Of a stretch of 64,000 nucleotides of DNA, positions 43,976-53,173 are shown one piece after another. Below the pieces are notes generated by a model. It ran no database searches and had not been told where the DNA came from. It saw only the letters and a list, made by a program, of their open reading frames with translations. Source of the stretch: Mesorhizobium sp. GbtcB19 (GTDB lineage Bacteria; Pseudomonadota; Alphaproteobacteria; Rhizobiales; Rhizobiaceae); contig NZ_JAGXJY010000014.1 of the NCBI RefSeq assembly GCF_019091085.1, positions 62,001-126,000 of the forward strand, given 5' to 3'. Every line of letters starts with the position of its first letter. The stretch's first letter is position 1. A program made the position numbers and the translations under genes.

Positions 43976-45208
43976 TTATGCCCCGCGTTTGGGGAAGATG
44001 GATTTGAAGATGTCTTTGAGGTTAGGCAGCTTGCCGGCAGGCGGCTGCACGCCGCTTTCCGGCGGAATGTCGCTTTCCGGCTGTGTCTCGCTTTCCGGCA
44101 GTTTCTGGCTTTCCGGCTGAATGTCGACAGCCGCCGGCGGGGCGAGCTTGCTTTCCAGGAAAGCGATATGCTCACGCAGCGCCTGCATGCCTTCTCTCTC
44201 GCCCCACAGCGTGTCGACCTCGCTGGCCATGCGTTCGAGATAGGGAGCGAATGAAGCCGACGCCGTTCCCGACACGCCGGATTCCAGCGCTGTCCGGTAG
44301 AGGCCTTCCAGCTGATCGCCCGCGGCCTTGAGCGTGCGTTCGCGCCGCACTTTTGCCGTTACCTCGGCCGCGTCGTCGGCGGAATAGAGAGCCACTTCCC
44401 GCCGCAGCCATGCCTCGTTGATCGGCGTCGCCCCGCTATAGTAGCGAGGCGCGAAATTCGCGAACGACCAGGTATCGAAATTCTCCGTTGTCACCAAGGC
44501 GCCGGCCTGGGTCGGCGCCAGCGTCATCACCGCGCAGCCGGTCGCCATGGCCTCCAGCGCGGATTTGCCACTCGCGAAAACCAGATCATAGTGCTGCAGC
44601 AGCATCTCCGGCCGGGACTGGGCGTTGCCGTAGGCCGCGCCGATCTTGTCCAGCTCGAGGCCGAGCGCGGCGCAGCCGGATTCCAACTGCGAGAGATCAT
44701 TTGCGGCCAGGCCACTGCTCTGAAAGAGCAGCGCCCGGCGCAACTGCGCGGGCGGCACGCGGACCTCCGAGAAGCGCGTCGTGTTGACGAAGTTCGGCAC
44801 GCAGGCGACGCGCCCGGGATCGAGACCGAACTCCGCGATGACGCGCCGCACCATCCAGTCGCACATCATCACGTACCAGCGGATGCGCTCGTGCATGGGC
44901 GGCTGCTCCACCCATGGTATGGCGCCGTGACAATAGTAGATGGCAGGCGTTCGCTCGAAGCGCGCCATGGCCGCCATGGCCGGAAGATGATGATGGGCGT
45001 GGATCAGATCCGGGGTCCACGGCACTTCGTCCAGGCGGGACACGGTACGCACGCCGCTCGGCCAGAGCAGCTTGGCGACGCGGCCGAGGCGGGGGCTGAA
45101 AACGGTGATTTCGTGGCCGCGCTCGGCCATTTCCCTGGCGACCTCGACGGTGACCATCTCCGATCCGTGGAAGCCGACCAGCTCGCGCTGGGTCATCAGG
45201 AGGCGCAT
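43976..45208 (-). CDS. Glycosyltransferase, GT4-like, with PES-repeat C-terminus
   Basis: The 410-residue protein has a GT-B style N-terminal domain (ELVGFHGSEMVTVEVAREMA, LIHAHHHLPAMAAMARF) and a nucleotide-sugar domain with the acidic ASGKSALEAMATGCAVMTLA motif, as in family GT4. After a coiled region come four hexapeptide repeats PES[x]3 (residues 365-388) and an amphipathic basic C-terminus (LPNLKDIFKSIFPKRGA) that could bind a membrane. It overlaps the gene upstream by 13 bases. A role in surface polysaccharide or glycolipid synthesis is inferred. Confidence 0.8.
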   Translation of the reverse strand: MRLLMTQRELVGFHGSEMVTVEVAREMAERGHEITVFSPRLGRVAKLLWPSGVRTVSRLDEVPWTPDLIHAHHHLPAMAAMARFERTPAIYYCHGAIPWVEQPPMHERIRWYVMMCDWMVRRVIAEFGLDPGRVACVPNFVNTTRFSEVRVPPAQLRRALLFQSSGLAANDLSQLESGCAALGLELDKIGAAYGNAQSRPEMLLQHYDLVFASGKSALEAMATGCAVMTLAPTQAGALVTTENFDTWSFANFAPRYYSGATPINEAWLRREVALYSADDAAEVTAKVRRERTLKAAGDQLEGLYRTALESGVSGTASASFAPYLERMASEVDTLWGEREGMQALREHIAFLESKLAPPAAVDIQPESQKLPESETQPESDIPPESGVQPPAGKLPNLKDIFKSIFPKRGA

Positions 45209-46197
45209 GGCGCTTCCATCGGCTGGGGCGGAGGCGTGGCCACGATAAGGCCGGACGTGGCGGCGTCGCTGAGATAGCCGATGCCGAAAGGCAGAGCCTG
45301 AAGGTCATCTCTTTCGGCATAGGCCGCGGCCAGATCCGACTGATGATATTTGGCGAAAACCGGAATATCGGCGACGAAGCGTCCATGCAGCTCGATGTGC
45401 CATCCCCAGGCGCGCAACAGGCTGTAGGGGATGCCGCTCGGATCCTGCACCAGAAGATCGGTCCGCTCGCGCAAGAGACCGCGAAGCCGCTCGAAAGGCG
45501 CTTCGTGCAGGAGATAGCTGGCACTCTTCACGAATGTCGCCAAACGGTGCGTGGCCCCGAGGTGTCGGCTGAGCGGGCTCTCCTGCGCCCAGTGATCATC
45601 GCGAAGATCCTGCTGGAAATAGCTGAGGCGCATCGGCGCCGCCTGGTCGCCGAATAGGATGCTGACCCCTGTACCGGAGCCATCGACTGGATCGATCCGA
45701 TGCAGCGGCAGCCCGGCATGGGCGATCTGCGCAATCAGCAGCGGCAGCACGCCCCCCATGCCGCTGCTCGTCAATTGCGATCGCAGATCCCTGGTGACGA
45801 AAAAGGAACGGTCGAGATAGTGCCGCAGAATCTCCGCTATGCCGGTCAACGCGAAGCCGTCCAATCCCTCCGCCGGCGGCCAGGCGCCGCAAGGTTCGGC
45901 GCCGACCAGTATGTATTCGCGAGCGTGCGGGAAAAGGTGGAGGGGGAACAGCAGGTCCGGGCCGCCGAAAGGATAGAAAACGGTTTTGGCGGTGGCCCGG
46001 CGCGCCACAAGATTGCTATCTGCCCAGAGCGCCGCCGGCTCGCCGTAGCGGCTCTCGAAACGGGCGAACAAGGCACGGATTTCCCCTGCAGGCCCGGATC
46101 CGGAGGAGGGCCGGACAAGATTCCGCAAAGGCAAGAGCGCCTCGGCCAGACCGCTGCGCGGCTCCAAATCGGTTTGCGAGCGATCAGCCTGGTACAT
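45196..46197 (-). CDS. Uncharacterised protein upstream of the glycosyltransferase
   Basis: The 333-residue product is not a family I can name. It has no signal peptide or membrane segment. The most distinctive part is FYPFGGPDLLFPLHLFPHAR followed by YILVGAEPCG, a pattern I recall from conserved bacterial proteins of unknown function. ATG 46197 is preferred (AGGTG just upstream); the ORF can be extended by 15 codons to a TTG. Its stop overlaps the glycosyltransferase start by 13 bases, so they form an operon. Confidence 0.7.
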   Translation of the reverse strand: MYQADRSQTDLEPRSGLAEALLPLRNLVRPSSGSGPAGEIRALFARFESRYGEPAALWADSNLVARRATAKTVFYPFGGPDLLFPLHLFPHAREYILVGAEPCGAWPPAEGLDGFALTGIAEILRHYLDRSFFVTRDLRSQLTSSGMGGVLPLLIAQIAHAGLPLHRIDPVDGSGTGVSILFGDQAAPMRLSYFQQDLRDDHWAQESPLSRHLGATHRLATFVKSASYLLHEAPFERLRGLLRERTDLLVQDPSGIPYSLLRAWGWHIELHGRFVADIPVFAKYHQSDLAAAYAERDDLQALPFGIGYLSDAATSGLIVATPPPQPMEAPCAS

Positions 46198-46552
46198 ACG
46201 GCACCTGCGCAGCGGACGCCGCCATGGTTCCCGGACCGACAACCGCGATGCACCGAGCAGCCGTTGATAATGGAGGGAAGGTGGTCATGGATCTGGGATC
46301 TGTTCAGGCGCCAAGGGTGCCTGTGTTAAGCGACAAGCGCCTTTCGGAGCCTGCCTCGCCGTTGTTAGCGTACCTCCCATACCGGTGCAATCGTGAAGTG
46401 AACCGTCACAACTCCGCCGAGCAGCCGGTCGCGTGCGTGGCGGTCCGGCGGCACGGGATAAACGAGTACCGCGAATGACGGGGGGCGCCGGCGCGACGCT
46501 GAGGACTACGCTTACACCTGTGGCAGTCTGCAGAAAGGCATGAAACCCCGGT
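46198..46552. other. Intergenic region between the glycosyltransferase operon and the NTPase gene
   Basis: 355 bases with no supported gene. It should hold the minus-strand promoter of the operon at 46197, but I see no convincing -35/-10 pair, and no clear terminator after the NTPase stop at 46553. Confidence 0.5.
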
Positions 46553-49500
46553 TCACCTCGGAGGTTGGTTGACATCGGGTGGTAGTTCTATCGACGGCTC
46601 CGGCGCCCAAGCTTCCGCCTCCGCCTTTGCATAAGCGTCGTCACCAGGATCAAGCTCGATAGAATCCGCACTTGCTTGAGCTTCATCGCCCTTTGCCAGG
46701 TTGCCCAGCGCCCTCCATCGCTTTGCCTCAACCAAGAGCCGGAATTTGCGCTCCCTTGGCTCTGCCTTGATTTCCGACAGGACGTGATTGGCTTCGGGTG
46801 AACCAAGGTCCGCGGCACGCTCGGCCAGCCACGCGAGCGCATCATCGTCACGAACACCGTCGCCCAAGGAGCGGAACCCGTTATAGGCATCGACGAAGTT
46901 GTTCAAATAAACACGCTGGATATACGCCTTGTATAGTTGTTGCTGTCGGTCGGACTGCCCGGCATCTTCAATTTCACGGCCGAGATTGTTGAAAGCCACG
47001 ACATAATGCCCGGCGGCCGACTTGGTCAAAAGTTCGCGCCGCTTCGCACTACTTTGTACTTTGTTGTCGAGGACACGACCAAGAAGGAAATTGAAAACGG
47101 CATCGTCCGGATGGTCATTGAGCGACTGCCGGCATGCGGTGGTCGCCTTCGCGTAGTCGATCTCCGCGAAAACGATACCAGGGCTCCTTCTCTCAGGATC
47201 CAAGGGAGACGACGCCAGACGCTCGCAGTCACTCAATGCCGAGGCTGTTGCGGGCAACCGCTGATTACGCATGCGGCCTGCGACATACGCGACCGCGTAT
47301 GCAGGCGTCATCATGTAGTCGTTGTCCATGGCATTGTCCGTGCCGACCGATACGCCACCCCTGACACGCAGGCGGTCCCAGGCCGCCCCGTAGCTCAGCG
47401 CAACCATCCGGCGAGCATAGATGTCCGCCACTTGTTGATCGAACGGCTTTTCGTTCGCAGTCCCGATTCCACCGAACACGCTCAGATGGTTCAGGAGCGA
47501 GGCGTGGAGGCCCACCGTGTCATCATTCCAGAGTGGCACCCAGTCCCCTTTTTCCACATCGGCGTCGAGCTCCTCAGCCGCGCGCCTGATAGCTGAGAAG
47601 TCTGTTGGCATTTTGTCCGCAGCGTTCAAATCCAGAGCGCCCGACGCCAAAGTCCTGTTTGCCGCTTCGACCAACAGCATGAGGTCATCGTTCGACAGAG
47701 ATGGGCCTTTTTTCTCCCGCTCCATAAGTTCCGAGAAGGAGACATTGAGAAGTTTCTTATATTCTGTATCAAGTGTTGCTGCCTCAGGGCTATCTTTACC
47801 AAGCCTGTCCTTACGTGACCGCGCGTGAACGGCCATCCAAAACTTCGTTGCACTTCGAGCAGTTAGAACATCAGGTCTATCGGGAAGCTTTTCCGCAAGC
47901 GCCAAACGTTGACGCAATGTTTCTTCGACTACCTGAGAGCCAGCGCCGGTATCTTGCCGCACCGTGCTGAAATTGAACGCTCTTGGCCCGAAGACAAAGC
48001 CGTCGGCTACCGCCCTCAAACTGTCCCGTCGGGCGGACGAGACATCGCTCAATGCCTGTCGGTAGATCGCGATATCGATATTGCTGTCGTCGCCCTCCGA
48101 TGCCGAGAGGTCGATCGGGCTGCCGGAGTTCTCCACGAGACTCACAATGGCCAAACGCAACCTGAGCCGCGTCGGTTCGTCTTCCGAGGAAACAGATGCG
48201 ATGGTGTCGATCAACTGCAGCAACTCGGTGCGGCCGGATGGCATTCCAGGCGTTACCGGGACTGTAAGCAGAATGCGCAATATCTCGGCTTGGGCGTCGG
48301 CTCTGATCTTGGGGTCGGTACTTTTGGCTCTTAGCGACAATAGATGGAGCTTAAGCAGATCGATTTCCGGACCGCCGCCTATGAGCTTAGCCAAAGACCC
48401 CAGCGACGAAACATCCTGCGCCAATCGGTCCGAAAGAGAGGTTTGGGTGCCCGCTCCGGCAGGATCGAGAGGAGGAGCCGCTCTCCACAGTGAAAACTTT
48501 GCCGCTTCCTCGCTGCGCAGGTTCGTCGGCAGAAGATGACCGAGGGCGATGCGACGATCTCTCATCAGATCCGCATCGGTATCCTGGCCGGACTCCCGGA
48601 ATAGCCGCTCAGCCAGCCAGTAATGAAGGAAGGCCTTGGCCCTGCCCTCCAACAAGCTCTCGCCCGGCTGTCCCTGCTCCGAGGAATATGCGATCAGGCG
48701 ATGCAAAACCGGATCCGCAGTTTCCGCGCCAGATGAAACATATTTCTGGAATTCCGGTGGTATCTTCGAGGCGTTTGTTTCCTGTTGGGATGGGTTGAAC
48801 AGCCGGTTCAACAATTGCTGTCCACCATCGCCCAGAAGTGACCCGGCATCGTGAGAAGCAGCCCAGACAAGCAACATACGCAATGCCGTGCCATCTCCTG
48901 CTGTCGCCCGCCGGAGCAATTGCGAAGCTGCAAGCGGCCAAGCCGCATCGCCTTCCTGGCTGTGAGAAGAAATCAGGTTCGCCGTTGCCACCGGGACTGT
49001 CCAGGATTTGTCAACGTCCGCGCAGGATTTGACAATGTCGGCCTGCCAGGCCGCGACCGCCCTCTCGAGATCAACGGCGCAGTCGAGATAAGGCTCGGCC
49101 GTCTGCACTTTCTTTGAGCTTCGCATTGCCTTGCCGGCGAGATCGAGAAGCGCGTCTTGATCGCGCGTGGCCGACGGATCGCTGGCTGCGCTGACGGTCT
49201 CTATCAATGTTGAAGCCGGAGCTACTTCAGGCAAGCTGAAGCGAAATACTTGGTCGCCAGTAATAACTTCGATGGTTCCGTCGTCATCGGCCAAACGAAC
49301 CGTCGCCGCGCTGCCGAGGGGAAGCGGGACAAATCCGGCAAAAGCAAGGGATCCGGTCTTGGTTGTGGGATCGATCTTGACGACGAAGGCGCTCGACCAT
49401 TGCGGATTTGTGCTATCTCCCTTTGCACCGCCCATTTCGTCGCGAGCAAGAAGCAGCATGTTGCCATGCGTTCGCAAGAGAGTCGCTTCGGTAAGGACGC

Positions 49501-52500
49501 TTGTCGGGATCTCGCTCGCGATAGAATCGACCCCGACGTTGCCGATAAAAAGCCGGTCGGATTGTGTGAGGACAGCAATTTGATCTGTTCCCACAAAGGC
49601 CGCGAGCTTGGCTGCCTCTCCAGCCGGTAGACGAACCGTCGTGGTTTGCGTAAGGCCCTTGTCGGTAGCCACCAGTACCTGAATCGAACCAGAGGACTGG
49701 TCTGCAAGAGCAACGCGACCGCCGGCCGCGTCCACGGCAACCATCCGTCCAATGTCGTCTTTGACGCAATTTAGATAACCGGCTGGCTGAAGAGCGCCAG
49801 TTGGATCTATCGCGACAATCCCGATAAGCCGGCCGCCCGATACGATAGCAAAGTCGGGCTTCGACAAGCTAATCGGCTCGATGTCCTGATACGCGGGATC
49901 AGCCGTCATCAGGGCACTTATCTTGTGCAGGCAACCCTTAGAGTCTGTGAGATGAACCGTTGACCATTTGTTTTGCTGACGAAAATTGTTAATGGCCCAG
50001 TCTCCACCAGCACTGATGGAGAGTGCCATGTCGCCGGCGCCGTCTATGGCCATCTTGCTAGCATCGCCCGGATGACTGAGATCAAATTGCGCTCCCTGCA
50101 ATTTTTCTCCAGATAGACCGGCGCCGATCTTCATCTCCGCCGAGTCATAGATATCGATAGTATTTTCATCGAAATCGGTCTCTACAAATCGACTGTCTGA
50201 CTGTAGTATTTTCCAGTTCGCCTCATTGTCTTCAGAGATATAACTGGTGAGCGTTGCCCACCATTTGAGAACTACTGCGTTGTCTGACGGCTCAGAACTC
50301 GGCAGCGGACCAAGCTGCCATGCCGGAAACCCATCCGCGGTCATTTGGATGGTGGGACCGGTTGGATCGAACGGCTCGGTCGACGAGCTACCAAGGTTAG
50401 GGGCCAGATGTGCCGGGCCGCGGATACTGGAAGTCGACAGATCGTAGTCCGCGAGGCAAGATGTGCCATAGTAACCGAGGTGGTCGTCCGTGAAAGTGCC
50501 GGATCTGCACGCTGTTGAAGAGATGGAGAGTTGCAGTCGCAATATCCGGGGGGCAGTGGTGGGGTAGGCTCCCGCCAAACCGCCGTAGGGGACCAGCCAT
50601 TTTGATGCATTGGTAGCGGGATCGTAGCGGACCAGACCTGATCCCTCGTCAGAGATCTGCAAAATCGGATTACCCGCATCGAGAGCGACGAGATTGACTT
50701 TGGCGGACTCGATGTCCAGGTCAGTGTTACCGGCAATCGACTGCAAACTCTCTCGAATACGGCCCAATGGCCATGATGGCGCAAGCCATGCGTTCTCCTT
50801 AGGGATCACGGTCAGAAAATCAGTGTCGAATTGCGAATAGATCACCGCGATACCGTCGGTTGCCTGGTCGAAAACTGCCGCCTTGACAGTACGCGGCTTG
50901 AGCCACCGTCGATCCAATACGCGCCGTGCTTCTTTGTCCCCAAAGGACCAGCGATAGAGCCGGCCCTGATCGCCCAACAGCAAGGCATGTCCGCCATCGG
51001 CCGACAGAAAGTATTCCTTCTCTTTCGACAGATTTCCGAGCCTGTCCGGGTCGAATGAGAACACCGCCTTGGTTCTTCCGGTGCGCCGGTCGACGGCGCT
51101 GATGGTGTCTTTGCCGTCGCGCTCGCTCCAAAGCGCAAAGGCAGGCTGGGCAAAGGCCTGCTCTTCCTCCGGAACGATCCGCTTCATTCTGTTGCCGCGG
51201 GGTCGCTCTTCGTCCGCGGAGATGACAAGTGCATTGCCGGCGAGTGCCTGCCAGGCGAACTTATCTTTCAGCGTCAGTGGAAGCTCATCGGCCTCCCCAA
51301 GATTTTTGGCAAATGCGGCAAGCAGATCGCCTGCTTTGGCGTAGTCGCCATTGCGTTGATATCGATCGACAGGGCTGGCGCTGTAAAGGCGAATAGCCGA
51401 GATTGTTTCTGTAAGCGTTGCCTGCAGGGTTTTCTGCGCGCTCTTAAGGTCCTCTTGTGCTTTCGTCAGTTTGCTATTTTGCTCGTCAAGCTCCTTTCTG
51501 GCGGCTTCCAATGCGACATTCTTGTCTTCGGTCGCTTTTCTGACCGCCTCCTTCTTCGCATCGGCAGCCTGTCTTTCAGCGTCCACCATGGCCTGGGCGG
51601 CCTGCCTTTCAGCTTCCTGCCTGGCATCCGTGTATCTACTGTATGCCAGGTAGCCCACCGCGCTAACGACTGCGAGGGCGATGACTGCCCGACGCAACCA
51701 GGTGTCTTTCCTCCGTTGACGATCGGCGGCCAGGCTTCGATCCAGGAATTCGAAGACAGTCTTCGGCACTGCGACGTAGCGTGCAGCCCAGCTTTCCGAG
51801 AGACCGCTGGCGCTGCGCCAGCCGGCCAATGTGTGAAGATCACGACCTTGTAGCAGCTCTCCCTTGTCCTTGCCGGCGCGTTCCGCGGCATCCGCCAAGC
51901 GCTTGAGCTCCGCCGCGTCGCGGGCCTCTTCCTCGAGCCAGGAGGTAAGATTGGTCCACTGCCGGATCAGACTTTCATGAGAAATGTCGATGATCGTGTC
52001 GTCGGTCAAAGGCGTCGGCGGGAACGGCAGCAGGAAATTGGTGCCATGGGCACGAAATGCGTCGCATATCGCAATCACGTCCTGTCGACTGACGCCCGTT
52101 ACGTTGACCAACTCAGCCAGCTTCGTGGGGCGGCGCACCGCGTCGGCGACGGAGGAGCCGACGGTCAGGGCGCGAAACAGCTGTTGGATCGAGGTCGTGC
52201 GCTCCGGCCCCAGTATCGCCATGACGTCGCGCGCGTGCTGGTCGATCGCTCCCCGCAAGCCGCCGATGGCGATGTAATCCTCAAGTTTCAGCTTGATTGC
52301 TCCCCCGGCGGCCACGGCCTTTATCCAGAGCCGGTTGAGCGCATGCTGCAGCAGCGGCAGCTGGTCGGCGCGCCGGCCGATCCGATCGAGCTGAGAAGAC
52401 AAATCGATATCGTGACGGTCATCCCACGGGGCAAATTCACTGAGGTCGTTCAGAATCCGACTGACGAGCGCCGGTTCGATCGAAAAATCGCAGACCTGCG

Positions 52501-53173
52501 CAGGGCCCTCGATTGCCTGCCGGCATTGTTCGCGATTAAGCCGGGGCGTGAGATACTGCCCGTCATTCATCGCCTCGGCCAGACCACCGAACAAGGTGCA
52601 GGCGCCGAGAAATTCGGATCGCATCGTGAGCGTGACGAAGATCGGAAGATCGCGACTTTGAGCGCTCTCGATCAGCAGCGCGACAAAGGCTTCGGCCTCC
52701 TGCTGACCTTCATAGTGCTGATAGCGGAACAGTTCTTCGAACTGATCGACCAATATGAGCAGATTTTCATTGGCCTTCAGGTGGCCTTCGCGGCACCAGG
52801 TCGCGATGGAACGCGGCCCGCGCAACAGGAACGCGCGCATCTGCTCGATTTCGGCCTGATCGCCGTTTGGCTGACATAACCCGGCCGCCAGGCTGCGCAA
52901 GGGATCGCCACCCGGGTGGATGTCAACCACGCGCCACCATGACCCTGCCTCCGGCAGCAGGCCAAGTTCCAGCCCGTCGAGAAGACCGGTCCGAACCAGC
53001 GACGACTTCCCGCTGCCCGATGCGCCCAGCACGGCCAGGAATCTCGATTTGGCAAGCCGCCGAAGCATGTCGTTGACACTGCCTTCGCGACCGAAGAAGA
53101 GATCCGTCTCGTCGCGGCGGAACGATCGCAGCCCTGGGTAAGGCAGCCGTGCCTCAGACGCGGGATCACTCAT
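46553..53173 (-). CDS. Giant membrane-anchored STAND NTPase (nSTAND1 type) with propeller-like and Sel1/TPR-like regions
   Basis: The product has 2206 residues. Residues 1-480 are an nSTAND1-type NTPase: Walker A GASGSGKSS (50-58), Walker B LLILVDQFEE (138-147), and the winged-helix motif DISHESLIRQW (about 396-406). One transmembrane helix follows (about 492-513), then a Glu/Lys/Ala coiled coil (514-610). The region about 640-1330 is beta-rich with repeated G/D-x-x-x-L-x-x strand patterns, propeller-like. The rest is alpha-helical; near the C-terminus CERLASSPLDPERRSPG and a Sel1/TPR-like block appear. The start overlaps the stop of the TIR gene (ATGA). Base composition looks more AT-rich than the flanks, suggesting transfer. 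A sensor/effector role in defence or signalling is inferred. Confidence 0.88.
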   Translation of the reverse strand: MSDPASEARLPYPGLRSFRRDETDLFFGREGSVNDMLRRLAKSRFLAVLGASGSGKSSLVRTGLLDGLELGLLPEAGSWWRVVDIHPGGDPLRSLAAGLCQPNGDQAEIEQMRAFLLRGPRSIATWCREGHLKANENLLILVDQFEELFRYQHYEGQQEAEAFVALLIESAQSRDLPIFVTLTMRSEFLGACTLFGGLAEAMNDGQYLTPRLNREQCRQAIEGPAQVCDFSIEPALVSRILNDLSEFAPWDDRHDIDLSSQLDRIGRRADQLPLLQHALNRLWIKAVAAGGAIKLKLEDYIAIGGLRGAIDQHARDVMAILGPERTTSIQQLFRALTVGSSVADAVRRPTKLAELVNVTGVSRQDVIAICDAFRAHGTNFLLPFPPTPLTDDTIIDISHESLIRQWTNLTSWLEEEARDAAELKRLADAAERAGKDKGELLQGRDLHTLAGWRSASGLSESWAARYVAVPKTVFEFLDRSLAADRQRRKDTWLRRAVIALAVVSAVGYLAYSRYTDARQEAERQAAQAMVDAERQAADAKKEAVRKATEDKNVALEAARKELDEQNSKLTKAQEDLKSAQKTLQATLTETISAIRLYSASPVDRYQRNGDYAKAGDLLAAFAKNLGEADELPLTLKDKFAWQALAGNALVISADEERPRGNRMKRIVPEEEQAFAQPAFALWSERDGKDTISAVDRRTGRTKAVFSFDPDRLGNLSKEKEYFLSADGGHALLLGDQGRLYRWSFGDKEARRVLDRRWLKPRTVKAAVFDQATDGIAVIYSQFDTDFLTVIPKENAWLAPSWPLGRIRESLQSIAGNTDLDIESAKVNLVALDAGNPILQISDEGSGLVRYDPATNASKWLVPYGGLAGAYPTTAPRILRLQLSISSTACRSGTFTDDHLGYYGTSCLADYDLSTSSIRGPAHLAPNLGSSSTEPFDPTGPTIQMTADGFPAWQLGPLPSSEPSDNAVVLKWWATLTSYISEDNEANWKILQSDSRFVETDFDENTIDIYDSAEMKIGAGLSGEKLQGAQFDLSHPGDASKMAIDGAGDMALSISAGGDWAINNFRQQNKWSTVHLTDSKGCLHKISALMTADPAYQDIEPISLSKPDFAIVSGGRLIGIVAIDPTGALQPAGYLNCVKDDIGRMVAVDAAGGRVALADQSSGSIQVLVATDKGLTQTTTVRLPAGEAAKLAAFVGTDQIAVLTQSDRLFIGNVGVDSIASEIPTSVLTEATLLRTHGNMLLLARDEMGGAKGDSTNPQWSSAFVVKIDPTTKTGSLAFAGFVPLPLGSAATVRLADDDGTIEVITGDQVFRFSLPEVAPASTLIETVSAASDPSATRDQDALLDLAGKAMRSSKKVQTAEPYLDCAVDLERAVAAWQADIVKSCADVDKSWTVPVATANLISSHSQEGDAAWPLAASQLLRRATAGDGTALRMLLVWAASHDAGSLLGDGGQQLLNRLFNPSQQETNASKIPPEFQKYVSSGAETADPVLHRLIAYSSEQGQPGESLLEGRAKAFLHYWLAERLFRESGQDTDADLMRDRRIALGHLLPTNLRSEEAAKFSLWRAAPPLDPAGAGTQTSLSDRLAQDVSSLGSLAKLIGGGPEIDLLKLHLLSLRAKSTDPKIRADAQAEILRILLTVPVTPGMPSGRTELLQLIDTIASVSSEDEPTRLRLRLAIVSLVENSGSPIDLSASEGDDSNIDIAIYRQALSDVSSARRDSLRAVADGFVFGPRAFNFSTVRQDTGAGSQVVEETLRQRLALAEKLPDRPDVLTARSATKFWMAVHARSRKDRLGKDSPEAATLDTEYKKLLNVSFSELMEREKKGPSLSNDDLMLLVEAANRTLASGALDLNAADKMPTDFSAIRRAAEELDADVEKGDWVPLWNDDTVGLHASLLNHLSVFGGIGTANEKPFDQQVADIYARRMVALSYGAAWDRLRVRGGVSVGTDNAMDNDYMMTPAYAVAYVAGRMRNQRLPATASALSDCERLASSPLDPERRSPGIVFAEIDYAKATTACRQSLNDHPDDAVFNFLLGRVLDNKVQSSAKRRELLTKSAAGHYVVAFNNLGREIEDAGQSDRQQQLYKAYIQRVYLNNFVDAYNGFRSLGDGVRDDDALAWLAERAADLGSPEANHVLSEIKAEPRERKFRLLVEAKRWRALGNLAKGDEAQASADSIELDPGDDAYAKAEAEAWAPEPSIELPPDVNQPPR

